Assembly: GCF_019175385.1 (NCBI RefSeq)
Contig: NC_083341.1
Coordinates: 18,794,203-18,858,202 of the forward strand
DNA from: Lycium barbarum
Lineage: Eukaryota; Streptophyta; Magnoliopsida; Solanales; Solanaceae
Length of the DNA stretch: 64,000 bases
Direction of reading: 5' to 3'
Shown here: positions 45,020 through 55,998 of the stretch, piece after piece
How positions within the stretch are numbered: the stretch's first letter is position 1
Layout: every line of letters starts with the position of its first letter
The notes under the pieces: generated by a model
The model's input: only the letters and a program-made list of their open reading frames with translations
The model's database searches: none
Told to the model about the DNA's origin: nothing
Made by a program: the position numbers and the translations under genes

Positions 45020-45268
45020 GAGTTCGGAACCAAAATGCCTCCAAAAAAACATTTTGAACCAAAATACCCCAACAAAAAAAAAGTTACTAAAGTACCTATA
45101 GCGCAGTATTTTGCTGCGCTATAGCACTAACGGAGACGGACCCGTTAAGTCCTATAACGCAGTAAAATACCGCGCTATACGAAATACGGTCTGACCTATA
45201 ACGCATGATTTTACTACGTTATAGGAGAGAGGCAAACTCCTATAACGCAGTAAAATCATGCGTTATAG
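45020..45268. repeat. Left terminal inverted repeat of the PMD element
   Basis: After the 20-bp terminus come AGTTACTAAAGTACCTATAG, CACTAACGGAGACGGACCCG and three or four copies of an imperfect palindrome of the form TATAACGCAGTAAAATnnTGCGTTATA. Compared with the right end it has one extra unit, AGCGCAGTATTTTGCTGCGC at 45100-45119. Confidence 0.88.
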
Positions 45269-45384
45269 ACCTCCACTATAACCCGATCGGGTTCCACCAC
45301 TGGCCCCTCCAGTGGCAAAAAAAAATTAAAAACGCCATTGGAGGCGAGCCAAGGTGGTCCCCACGCATTAAAAACGTCGTTTTC

Positions 45385-45391
45385 TATATAA
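45385..45391 (+). promoter_or_regulatory. Candidate TATA box in the PMD element
   Basis: TATATAA follows a short GC-rich region just inside the left TIR. It is the first plausible promoter upstream of the PMD gene, although the start codon is 1.1 kb further on, so a leader intron would be needed. Confidence 0.35.
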
Positions 45392-45699
45392 TTTCATCCG
45401 GAAAGTTTAGATTCTCGGTATATTCAAGTCAAGGAGCAAGATTCTAAGTTCGAATTTTGAGAAAAAGCGGCGTACAACTCGATTAAAATAACTCTACAAA
45501 ACATGTTCGATTAAGATTTTCTACTATGAACTTTTGTTAATATTTTGTTATATACATTATATTGCATGCATGTTTAACATTTAATCGTCATTAATTTTTT
45601 TAAAAAAATCAAATTTCATTTTTTTTTTGGGTTTGATCGGCTGGGCAGTGGCTTAGGCCACTGTTTCGTTTTGTTTTTTGGTTTAATTCATTATTTGTT

Positions 45700-45945
45700 A
45701 AATGTTTAGGAATTGTTAATTTGTTAAATGTTTATGCATTGTTAATTTGTTATATATTTATGAGTTGTTAATTTGGTTAATTATTTATGAATTGTTAACA
45801 TTGTTAATTTGTTATATGTTTATGAGTTGAATTTGGTTAATTATTTATGAATTGTTAATGCATTATTATTTTGTTAATTGAGTATTTGTTAAATATTCTT
45901 TATGAATTGAAAGAAGTTGATTGGTAATGAATTATTATATTGTTA
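45700..45945. repeat. Degenerate TTGTTAATTTGTTA repeats
   Basis: Phrases AATTGTTAATTTGTTATAT, TTATGAGTTG and GGTTAATTATTTATGAATTG recur in several orders over about 250 bp inside the PMD element, in the presumed leader region. Confidence 0.6.
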
Positions 45946-48764
45946 ACATTTTGTTTGGATGATTGGTATGTATTGTTTTGACATTTATCGTATTATGTTG
46001 TATTATATAGGACCAAATCAGTGGTTACATAAAATAGAACCTCTCGTCGTTACATAACAATAAAATTAAAGTAGCAATCAAAGCAAACATTTTATTTATA
46101 CTAACAACATAATATAATAAAATAGGTAACAACCATCCAAACAAGTTGTAAACGATTATGAAATGTTAATCTATACAATTTTAAAAGCATGAAGATATAT
46201 GTTAAATAAAAAAAATTATCTTAAAAAGAATAGTTAAAGTTCTTCTTTTCATAAATACATAAGCTAACGATAAAAATGTAAAGTTTATAGGAAAATATGT
46301 GGTCGACGAATATGAACTCTTAGTTTAATTTTATCGTAGTTGTGTTGGCTATTTGGTCAACTAAAAATATATCACATATTCAAAATAGAGTTTCAAACAA
46401 CTATTACTGCTAAATTTCGATTAGTTAATATAATTTATCTTTCATTTCAAGAATAATGACTAATTTAGTTTGTACATACCGGACTCTTTCATGGATCCGA
46501 ATGTTCCCCCTGGGGCAGATGATCACCCGGGGCCCGCTGTTCACCCGGGGCCCGCTGATAGATCAGTATTGTCTTTGCAAAACAATTATAGGTCAGAGTT
46601 ATTATGGGCCGGTACTATAGGGATATCTACTAGGCTCCGTCCCCGTAGGGTGCAGAGAGCGTGGACTCTTTTACGCGAGCACCCCCACACCCTCGCGTGT
46701 TAGAGATATTGTTTCGGGGTGGCATCTACCGTTGCGTGTCCGTTGGTCGGGTACAGCATGATTGGGCGCTCATCACAGCCATGGTTGAGCGGTGGAGGCC
46801 AGAGACACATACCTTCCATCTTCGCACTGGTGAGACCACGATTACACTTGAGGATGTAGAGGTCCTCTTTGAATTGCGGGTTGATGGAGAGCCACTGTAC
46901 ACTCGGTACGAGCCTCCTCCTGGTCGGACGTGGGTGACAGAGTTGACTAGGCTCACCCATTTCGTGCCTGATGCCGCGGCCCAGATATCCGGACATAGTC
47001 GGGTTCAGCTTAGTGCACTCTGCACTTATTTGGAGGGTCTGGATCCGGTTGACGATGGCACCCCGCAGGACGATGTTGATCGTCATGCCCGTTTGTACCT
47101 GCTTATTATATTCGGGTGCATCTTGTTCCCGAATTCATCGGTTGCCTTTGTCAGTTTACGTTACTTGATTTTTTTGGAGCATCTGGACCGCTTGGGAGAC
47201 TACAGCTGGGGCGGTGCTGTTTTGGCGTATCTTTACAGATGCCTGTGCTGAGCGTTTATTGGTGCTGTCAGAGATGTGTGTGAATTTTTTTCTCTTCTCC
47301 GGGTAATATTTAAGTGTGTGTTCCTGTAATGTCAACAAACCTCTTGAAAGGGCGACTAAAAAATCGTATTTTCTAATATCGCTTACAGTTATGGGCGTGG
47401 GAGAGAATGCTGCCTTTTCAGCCCGTACCTAGGCATCACCTCAAGATTGACATGCCTTATGCGAGGAGGTGGATAGCGGGTTTTGACCAGGATGTCGATA
47501 CGCACCACAGTATTCTTCCATTCCGGGACCAACTTGATCACATGACGGATGATGCGGTAAAACTATTTAAATTTACATTAATAATTTAATTAAACGTCTT
47601 TTCTACATGGTGATCATTGATTTGTATTTATATGTTCTGCAACTATTTATATGGACGTCGTACGCTGTTATATTAGATGGTTTGCCCCCCTTTTGTAGGG
47701 CAGGTCAGAGGGTTTGGAGGTCGCGGTGTCCATTGATACACCTGGACATCGTAGAGGATCACATGCCCGAGCGTGTCTTACGACAGTTTGGGTAGACACA
47801 GAGTATACCCCTTGATGTCCGTCATGAGCTCTGACACTACCAGCGGGACGATCGGGCTGCCATTGATGATAATTTTTTGGCTTTCATGGATGTCCAGCTC
47901 CACCGTTGGGAGAACAGGTTAGGCACTTTAGCTATGGTCGGCCATTTGACTCCCATTGAGCATTACATGCGCTGGTATCATCAGATCACACGCCGATTGA
48001 TCGGCAACCCAGCTTTGCGTCCCCCTAGGGATGTAGGATATTCAGCACTCGCGGGGCAGTGCGAGGCATTGGTAAGTTTATCGCATTTAGATTTATCTAA
48101 TTTCATTAATTGTTACGTTTTAAATTTTTTTTTTTTTGTTTCTGTTAAACACAAATGCAGCTGGTGGCCGTACAGCGTTTACGCATCTTGGTGTTAGAGC
48201 ATATGCCTTACCCTGGGCTTGCCGCGGAGATGGTTAGATTTCCGAGGATGGTATCCGCCAGGCAGACGAGATTAGGCGCATGGCGGAGCCTGTTCCGGAG
48301 GCTGAGTATCAGGCAGCACCGGGGGCTCCCAGAGGAGGAAGCCGTGCTGGCAGAGGACGCCGTGCTGCCGGAGGACGCCGTGCGCATAGAGGACGCGGCG
48401 CTGCTGCTAGAGGACCTGGTGGTGGAAGACTGGTAGATGAGGCGGATGAGGCCGATCCCATTGCAGAGAGCGTTCACGGCCTAGTCCATCCGCAGCCCTT
48501 CCAGGCCGGTGGCAGCTCACCTGGAGACTCACCTACGTTTACGCCGGCGCTCTTACTTGCTGAGATACCCGGGTCTTCATCATAGCCGAGCCATAATGCA
48601 TACATGGAAGAGTGTGATAACGTTGATTGGGCGGCGTTACGCGCTTCATTAGCTGATGAGCGGCCTGTGAGGAATTTAGAGGGAGCCCGGATTCTTGACT
48701 TTGATGAGTTTTTGATCCCGGTTAGTAATTAAAATACTTATTTGTTCATTTAAATTATTTATTT

Positions 48765-48768
<4 letters not shown>

Positions 48769-48797
<29 letters not shown>
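48769..48797. repeat. (AT)n microsatellite in a PMD intron
   Basis: About 14 AT units. Confidence 0.9.
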
Positions 48798-48800
<3 letters not shown>

Positions 48801-48832
48801 ATTCATTATTTAGTAATTATTTTATATTTTAG

Positions 48833-49340
48833 GATTCAGCGTCAGCGGGTCCATCAGAGCCACCCACTCAGCCTGCCGAGGCAGAGGTGTCTTCTCATGA
48901 GACTACCGAGGCGCATGTAAGTTTTTTACTTAAAACTAATTTTATTCAATATAAGGTCAATATTTAATATACATATTTGATCATTTAAAGTACTTATTAT
49001 TTCATTTTTTTCATATTTTAGGATTCGGCGCCAACGGGTCCGTCAGAGCTACCCACTCAGGCATTTTTTCATGGGTCTGCCGAGCCAGCAGCGTCTTCCC
49101 ATATGACTACCGAGCCACAGGTAAGCCTTTTATTAAAATTTATTTTATTCAATATAAGGTTAATATTTAATATACATATTTGATCATTTAAAGTACTTAT
49201 TATTTCAATTTTTTCATATTTTAGGATTCGACGCAGTGGGTCCACAGGAGCTGCCCATTCCGGAGCATTCTCATCAGCCTGCCGAGGCAGAGGTGTCTTC
49301 TCATGAGACTACCGAGGCACATGTAAGTTTTTTTACTTAA
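48833..49340 (+). repeat. Tandem triplication of an exon-intron unit in the PMD gene
   Basis: Three units of about 190-203 bp each comprise an exon starting GATTCGGCG-like and ending with CTACCGAGGCGCAT, a GTAAG donor, a TTCAATATAAGGT intron body and a TTCATATTTTAG acceptor. Exon lengths are 84, 99 and 98 nt. The first two are phase 0. Confidence 0.85.
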
Positions 49341-50286
49341 AACTAATTTTATTCAATATAAGGTAAATGTTTATTTAATTTTTATAATCTTTACTTGGAC
49401 TTCGAACAGCATCTCGTCCAGGAGACTACCTCATATTCACCATCACACCCATTTCAGGAGGCTACAGACCCATCTCAGAAGCCTTCTCAAGCGCCCGTTG
49501 ACACACAAGTTTGATTAAATAAATAACGTTAATGTATTCAACATAAATAAGAAATGGTACTAATATTTATATATTTTTTAGGTTCATCCTTCGGCACCTG
49601 CGGTGGCGACTCCCGACGAGGAAGAGGTCGAGTTTCCAGACCCAGCTCAGCCTGAGGTTCTGAGCGTGCTAGCGGGACAAGATCCCAAGAAGAAGCACGT
49701 TCTAGTTAAGGGCGCAAGGGCTAGGGGAAGAGGAGATGATCACGATTTGGAGCGCCCGGTTATTAAGAGGAAAAAGGGCGACGGAGATGATGGCGAGGGC
49801 GGTGGGGATGGTATGAGCCTTAGGCCTAGGGATAGTCTCCGGCATACTACATGTGGGACCCATCCTCGATAGTGTATATACATTAGTGTTGTACAATTTA
49901 TCGTAAGTATTATATATTTTTTTGCATATTTATAAATATTATCATTAGTCTTTATCATTGATAATAAAAAAAAATATGACACATTCGAAATAAAGTTAAG
50001 CATTAATTTAAAAATAAGACGAAACCCTAAAAGATAAATAACTTAAAGCTAATGACTGCAAGTCTTCAAACAAAAAAGGACTTCGAGCACTTTTCAACTA
50101 TTAAAACGACAATTCAAAGTATCACGTATTCTTGATGTGTTGAGCCTATTTTATTAATTGTACAAATATAACTAGAGTTCTATATAAAATATTGAGGTTT
50201 CGGAGTCTCAAAGCATGATTAATATACGGCTAAACTACGTAAAAAAGATAAATTACGTAATAAGGAGTGAAGGGAAATGGGAACTC

Positions 50287-50512
50287 CTATAACGCATTAT
50301 TTTACTGCGTTATAGGAGTTTCTCTCCCTCCTATAACGCGGTAAAATAATGCGTTATAGGTCGGACCGTATTTCGTATAGCGCAGTATTTTACTGCGTTA
50401 TAGGACTTAACGGGTCCGTCTCCGTTAGTGTTATAGGTAGTTTAGTAACTTTTTTTGGTTGAAATATTTTGGTTCAAAATGTTTTTTTTTTAGGCATTTT
50501 GGTTTCGGACTC
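50287..50512. repeat. Right terminal inverted repeat of the PMD element
   Basis: Inverted partner of 45020-45268, with the same blocks in reverse: CTATAACGCATTATTTTACT, GGACTTAACGGGTCCGTCTC, then the TTTCGGACTC terminus. It lacks the extra palindrome of the left copy. Confidence 0.88.
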
Positions 50513-50578
50513 TGAAAAATAGCAGGTAAAATGACTATCTGTCTACTAACATAAATTCTTGGACCCTATTAAGAGAGA

Positions 50579-50610
50579 GGGGAGTGGGGCGTGGGGGTGG
50601 GGGTGGGGGA
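50579..50610 (+). other. G-quadruplex-like run
   Basis: Five runs of four or five G separated by one to three bases (GGGG-AGT-GGGG-CGT-GGGGG-T-GGGGG-T-GGGGG). It is just outside the PMD element. Confidence 0.6.
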
Positions 50611-50776
50611 CGAGAACTACAGAATATGCATTTAGTATGAAAGAGAAGAGAGGAGTTAATGAGAGGATCATGAAATTTCAGAAACATTCATAAATACAAG
50701 AAGACAATGCCAACATTCATGAGATAGAACAAAGGAAAGAGAGCATTAATAGAGGTGGCAAGAACACTCAAAATAG

Positions 50777-51112
50777 TGTAGAGGGAACACTTGTTAGGCA
50801 ATCTCTTTTCTTGTGATAACTTAACATGGCCTTCATTTTCTACCCCTCTCGTCTGTCTCTAATCTTTGTCAGTGAAATAAATGAGGTCAAACGCATAACC
50901 ATACACAAATTGGCAACCTAAAAAAAATAATTGTACGTATCCTGTGTAGAGGGAACACTTGTTAGGCAATCTCTTTTCTTGTGATAACTTAACATGACCT
51001 TCATTTTCTACCCCTCTCGTCTGTCTCCAATCTTTGTCAGTGAAATGAATGAGGTCAAACGCATAACCATACACAAATTGGCAACCTAAAAAAAAAAATT
51101 GTACGTATCCTG
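50777..51112. repeat. 168-bp tandem duplication
   Basis: Two adjacent copies (50777-50944, 50945-51112) are almost identical, with about four substitutions by eye. Each contains CACTTGTTAGGCAATCTCTT and CTACCCCTCTCGTCTGTCTC. No coding function is apparent. Confidence 0.93.
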
Positions 51113-51148
51113 GAAGACTCTATCAAGTGACTCGATTTGATTATATTA

Positions 51149-51280
51149 CAACAACATACTCAGTGCAGCAGTGTAATTCCACAAGCAGAATTTGATAAGA
51201 ATAGCGTGTATGCAGATCTTACTTCTAACTTCAGGAGATAGAGAAGTTGGTCTCCAATAGAGCCTCGGCTTAACACCAAG
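51149..51280 (-). repeat. Diverged SINE/RTE-LINE tail
   Basis: On the minus strand it follows the order of 19377-19503: AGCCGAGGCTC, a GTCTGCATACACGC-like part, GTGGAATTACACTG and a TGTTGTTGTAAT tail. It is strongly diverged. Confidence 0.6.
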
Positions 51281-51333
51281 GTTATGTATTCCCTCTGTTT
51301 CTTATTATGTGTGTTGAATAAAGCTACAATCTA

Positions 51334-51535
51334 CTCCCTCCATTTCATAATAAGTGACTTTTTAAGTTTTTCATTTTATTACCCTTATTTACATAATCAA
51401 GAATCATTAAGTTTTTTTTTTCTAGGCATTTAATTAGGAATAAATTAGTAAAAGCACTCCTAATTATCTAGGAGTGAGCACTTTTTTAAGGGTGTGCATA
51501 AGCCTAAAAAGTCACTTATTATGGAATTGATGGAG
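51334..51535. mobile_element. Stowaway-like MITE, 202 bp
   Basis: The ends CTCCCTCCATTTCATAATAA and TTATTATGGAATTGATGGAG are inverted, with AAGTGACTTTTTA/TAAAAAGTCACTT inside and TA flanks (51332-51333, 51536-51537). Confidence 0.88.
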
Positions 51536-52231
51536 TAGCATTTTAAATAATTCTCCTTCAATACTCGATAATTGCTATGTGCTCATTACGTCATATATAC
51601 GCTTTCTCCACATCACAAGGCACGTATACCACATAAAGTTTGGGAAAAAATTTCTATTAACGTCAAAATCTAAACTTAATTACCTTGAATCAAGTGAGCC
51701 TTTTAGCCTCTCACGATCGCCGTTTCGCATCCAAACGGCTCAATGCTAGCCAAAAAAAAAAAAAAATACATTAAAAAACGTTAAACGAAGCTAAGAAACC
51801 ATTACATATAATTTAATTCGCGATCTAGGTCAAAGTCAACAGAACTCAAACTCAAGCCCATGGTCAAAACTCAAAGTTTGATCAAACATCGAGTTTAAGA
51901 TAATAAGAAAGGCTTTTACATTTTGTATTCTCAAACTAAAGTTATGTTTAATATATCAAAGTATCATTTGAATTTTATGATCTCAAATATGTTATGTGAG
52001 ATGTTTGAAGTTAAAGAGTTACTAGATATAAAAAGTGACATGCTTTTTCAAACAAACTAAAAAGAAAAGTAAGCCAAATAAATCGAAACTAAGGCAATAC
52101 TAGCTATTTTAACCGTTTCATTTGGTGTGAGCTTGTTTTCTGAGTTGAAAATGTTATGAATTATATATCTAAGTTTATTTATACTTTGTTTGTAATTGTG
52201 AGTCGAAAGAGTGTATACCTAAATGTATCTA
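51536..52231. other. AT-rich intergenic stretch
   Basis: An internal piece near 51950-52090 (GATCTCAAATATGTTATGTG, then AAAGTGACATGCTTTTTCAA) looks like an eroded MITE, but its ends are not clear. Confidence 0.4.
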
Positions 52232-52387
52232 GAGCCCGTTTGGCTTAGTTTATAAGTTGCTGAAAACAGCTTATAAGCTGTTTTCAGCTTTTCTGAGTGT
52301 TTGGCTGGTCAGCTCATAAGCCATTTTGTGCTCAAAATAAGCCCAAAAAAATAAGTCGGGTAGCCCAACTTATTTTTCATTTTTTTG

Positions 52388-53166
52388 CGTGGACTGCCCT
52401 TCTTGTGGGGTGGTCTTTAAATTTTGCCTTTCATATTTGTGGTCTTTAAATTTTGCTCCCCATATTGCTGGTCTTTAATTTTTGTCCTTCATGTTACAAC
52501 CCTGAGCTTCGCGCAGAAATCATGAGGTTCTGGGTTCAAACCCCCGCTCAAACATAAATTAAAAAAAAAAATTGCAAGGCAAGGTTTGGGTCGCGTGTAT
52601 GCTTGGTAAGGAATAACCAAAGTTATGTCGGACCAGGCATACTCACGCCTTACGGGCAGACTTGGCATAAGTATGCCGGGTCCGACATAACTTTGGTTAT
52701 TCTTTAACAAGTGTATGCCGAGTTCAGCATACTTATGGGCAGACTTTTAGTTAAGCCTTAACTAAAAGTCTTTTCTTAGTTATGCCTTATGGGACAGACT
52801 TTTAGTTAAGGCATAACTAAAAGTATGCCCCATGAGGTATAACTTTTCCTTAAGACATAGACTTTGCCTTATAAGACAAACTTTTAGTTATGCCTTAAGG
52901 AAAAGTTCCGCCTTATGGAACATACTTTTAATTATGCCTTATGGGGCAAACTTTTAGTTAAGGCATAACTAAAAGTATGCCCCTAAGGCGTAACTTTTCT
53001 TAAGGCATAAATTTTGCCTTATAAGGCAGAACTTATAATTATGTCGGGTCCGGCATAACTTTAGTTATTCCTTAAGGAAGAGTTCCGCCTTATAGGGCAT
53101 ACTTTTAGTTATGTCTTATGGGGCACACTTGTAGTTAAGGCATAACAAAAAATTTATCTTGAAAAG

Positions 53167-53201
<35 letters not shown>

Positions 53202-53372
53202 TCAAGGCAAAGTGCAGCTGCCCCCATCGGCAGACTTTTGGTTAAACATAACTAAAATTCTGTCGGTGAGCGCATAGCGAAATTTAAATTCCGCCTTATA
53301 GGGCATACTTTTAGTTATGTCTTATGAGGCACACTTGTAGTTAAGGCATAACAAAAAATTTATCTTGAAAAG

Positions 53373-53443
<71 letters not shown>

Positions 53444-53672
53444 TCAAGGCATAGTGCAGCTGCCCCCATCGGCAGACTTTTGGTTAAACATAACTAAAAT
53501 TCTGTCGGTGAGCGCATAGCGAAATTTAAATTCTGCCTTGCGAATATTTTTAAATTTTTGATTGAGTGGAGGTTCGAACTTGAAACCCATGGGTTTTAGC
53601 CGAAGGATAAAATTTAAAGATTACAAATATGAGAGGCAAAATTTAAAGACCACTCCAAAAGAGGGGCAATTC
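52388..53672. mobile_element. Nested foldback element
   Basis: Left arm (52388 to about 52590) and right arm (about 53530-53672, inverted) share GGTGGTCTTTAAATTTTGCC, CATATTTGT-GTCTTTAAATTTT, then a GGTTCAAACCC/GGTTCGAAC box and CGCAAGGC. Both arms thus contain a Pol III B-box-like motif. The core (52700-53160) is made of AGTTAAGGCATAACTAAAAG units in alternating orientation. A block of about 200 bp is directly duplicated (53093-53289, 53290-53532), each copy with an AT microsatellite. Boundaries are approximate. Confidence 0.68.
53169..53440. repeat. Two (AT)n microsatellites in duplicated block
   Basis: 53169-53198 (about 15 units) and 53374-53440 (about 33 units). The same locus has expanded unequally after the block duplicated. 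Confidence 0.9.
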
Positions 53673-53767
53673 GCTAAGCTGCTTTTTTTAAGCTAAGCCA
53701 AACAAGCCCTATACTTGTTTTCACACATATCTATAAAATTTAATCCCAAAATGTATTTATACGCCCA

Positions 53768-53845
53768 CCTTATAAGATTTGCGTACATTCTACCCTCCCC
53801 ATATCCCACGGCGTGGGATTTCATAGGGTATGCTGCTGTTGTAAA
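53768..53845 (+). repeat. Diverged SINE/RTE-LINE tail
   Basis: GATTTGCGTACATTCTACCC, CCCCATATCCCACGGCGTGG and GGGTATGCTGCTGTTGT match the 3' end of the copy at 19377-19503. Confidence 0.6.
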
Positions 53846-54327
53846 ATCCAAGAAGGGTTCTGTTTAAGATAGTGATTGTTATCCATTTTACCAAGACCGT
53901 TGATTATCAAGGTTTGAAAAAGACAGTTTTGAAATGCTACTAGTCAAAGATCTATGATAAAATATGTACTTTATTTATATTTTTTAAGGGGTGCGAACAA
54001 GTAATCATTAACGGAGCGAAATGAGAAATGCGAAATGTGAGTTACGTCTATTTCAGTTTCATGTACAAAGCATTACAGATAATTCAATTCAATCAATGTC
54101 CTTGACCCACTTAGGTATCCAGAAAAAGCATATCCCATTTATTTAGATCTTCCAAATCTAAATAAAAAGGACAGGACAATAGACTGTAACAATCCCTCGA
54201 TTTAATACCAAATGATCCTTTAAGTCAGGAACAAATTCAGTTTGATTTGAGACGTCGTTATAGAATTGCTCTCTTTTTTCCCTCTCATAAACAAACTACA
54301 ACTGAACAGCGGTAATCAAGAAGCTAC
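53846..54327. other. Intergenic stretch
   Basis: No feature recognised. Confidence 0.4.
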
Positions 54328-54330
54328 TAA

Positions 54331-54637
54331 GGGTGTGTTTGGTACGAAGGAAAATGTTTCTTATTTTTTGGTGTCAGGATAAGTAAAAAAAAATATTATC
54401 TCAAAAGCATTTTGTATAATCAAAGCAAACACTATGGGATGGAGGGCGGGGGTGGAAGCGGAAGTGGTCTATGTTAGGGGTAGGGAGGAGACAATTAATG
54501 TGGAATATCACTTACAAAACTTGTTCTCCTATGATTTTCTTCATTTTTAAGGAACTTGTTTTGCTAGACAAAATCTTTGCAAAATTTTTTACCAACCAAG
54601 TACGGAACATTAGAAAACCTCCATACCAAACACATCC
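54331..54637. mobile_element. Tourist-like (PIF/Harbinger) MITE, 307 bp
   Basis: The ends GGGTGTGTTTGGTACGAAGG and CCTCCATACCAAACACATCC are inverted. The flanks are TAA on both sides (54328-54330, 54638-54640), the target duplication expected of Harbinger-type MITEs. Confidence 0.88.
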
Positions 54638-54640
54638 TAA

Positions 54641-55998
54641 AACGTGAATATTACACACAACCATTTGCCTTCTAACCTCATCAATATTGAATTGTCACTT
54701 GGAAACTGATAACCAAAACTAGCCAACTCCGACAACCACATCACTAGGCACAAGCCATTGGCTATCACATTTATGGCCATGGACCATTTTAATAGTAACT
54801 ATATGTACCAAGATGTTCAATTTTAGCTCAAGGGCATCTATCTCAGTAAATGAAACACGTAGCAGCCCCCAACCTATCAAGTAAAAGAAACAAGTATCAA
54901 CACAAAGGAGAATGATTCAGAAACCAAAGGATTCAACAATCACTCGCACAACATCACATTTCAATTCGAAAATAAGCTGAAATTCTTCAACAAGTCTGAA
55001 GCGCAAGAGGTCACTTCCTACGTAACAATTCGTTCACTTTCAAGGGCTTAGAAAAACAGAACTATTAACTCTCTTCCTTCGCACAGATACAATCACGATA
55101 TACTACTACAATTTGCTAATAAGATCACATTCTTCGCATCAGCCAAGCTAAATAGGTTCATGGATACGGTCAACAACCTAACTTAGCAGTAGAAATAACT
55201 ACAGAAGGAAAAGAAGAGTGCATCACCCCTCGAGCACAGGCTATAAAAGTTGGTAAATGGAGTACTGAAACTGCACTTGAATGTCAGGTCATTTCACCAA
55301 TAAAGACTGTTCTACCACTTCACATGCTTGACGGTAGGCGCAACTCCATGACGATCTCCACGTCAATAACATGTTGTCAGCAAAAATAGGGTGAAACAAC
55401 TAAAGGAAAATAGTTTCGACAGCTTTGTTCAACAGACACAGAAATAAAACTACTACAAATGCACCACACTACAGAAACGAGGGCCCGGCAAAGGATAGGC
55501 AGTCAATGAACAGACCATTCCAGTGCCAATACCTGCCATTAAATTCTTTTTGCATCATCTAAAGGGCATTTAGCAGCCGAAGATCTATAATGAACTTTAT
55601 CATCTCAGCAACCATGAAACACTCGAGTCCGTCATTCTTTTAGATTCTCACGAGTCGCATATCTTCAAACACAAAAAGCGGACAACTCCAAGAAAGCATG
55701 TGTTAAAAAAAAATATCTTTCCTCGCCCCCTCCCCCTCTCTCTCTCCTTAGTTTGGGGGAGGATATTCAAAGAAATAAGACTTTGTAACTTTTGCAAGAT
55801 GTGCCAACCACCTTCAATGCAAGCAAAACGAAACGAACACTAATGGACAATTAAAGCTGTCAAAAGATGCATTCAAGTCTGCATGGAAAAGCTGAATTCT
55901 CGGTAGCTCAGATCAGCACTGTGACAAACTGTGTGCATGAAGCATCTCTACATTAACGACTCACCATCCAGAATCGTATCGACCATGAAGATGATTCA
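54641..55998. other. Region 3' of the DEAD-box gene
   Basis: This 1.36-kb non-coding stretch must contain the 3' untranslated region of the helicase gene (minus strand). No other gene was seen. The polyadenylation site was not resolved. Confidence 0.45.

Larger units (their letters stand above)
46491..49872 (+). pseudogene. Plant mobile domain (PMD) protein gene, degenerate, about 11 exons
   Basis: Exons inferred: 46491-47302, 47389-47556, about 47645-48071, 48161-48720, 48833-48916, 49022-49120, 49225-49322, 49410-49508, 49582-49872. The PMD core reads HDWALITAMVERWRPETHTF, TTITLEDVEVLFELRVDGEP, LWAWERMLPFQPV and ILDGLPPFCRAGQ, as in MAIN/MAIL1 and PP7-long-form proteins. The C-terminal part is an Arg/Gly-rich tract (GRGRRAAGG), acidic repeats and a basic end KRKKGDGDD. 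Breaks: a frameshift near 46690, TGA at about 47249-47251, stops at about 47793 and 47830, lost AG at the third acceptor, a frameshift near 48235, TAG after 48582, and one base missing in exon 49225-49322. Position in the TIR element suggests it is the element's own gene. Confidence 0.8.
45020..50512 (+). mobile_element. MULE-like element with hairpin-rich long TIRs carrying a PMD gene
   Basis: The termini GAGTTCGGAACCAAAATGCC (left) and GAGTCCGAAACCAAAATGCC (right, inverted) open inverted repeats of about 249 and 226 bp. The element is flanked by a perfect 10-bp duplication TGAAAAATAG (45010-45019, 50513-50522). TIRs over 200 bp and a 9-11-bp duplication are Mutator-like traits. The only coding cargo seen is a plant mobile domain (PMD) gene in plus orientation; no MULE transposase (DDE/SWIM) was found. 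PMD proteins (MAIN/MAIL1-type) are host silencing factors that also occur in transposons. The structural ends are intact, but the gene has stops and frameshifts. Confidence 0.88.
52232..53709. mobile_element. MITE with GTTTGGCTTAG inverted ends hosting a foldback element
   Basis: The ends GAGCCCGTTTGGCTTAG and CTAAGCCAAACAAGCCC are inverted with two mismatches. Just inside, GCTGAAAACAGCTTATAAGC is itself palindromic. The flanks share only TA/CTA-like bases, so the class (Tourist or other) is unsure. About 1.28 kb of foreign sequence (52388-53672) separates the two ends. Confidence 0.7.

Noticed and set aside
46700..47086. Minus-strand frame of 128 codons opposite the PMD exon
   Set aside because: Shadow of the plus-strand PMD coding region, which matches a known family.
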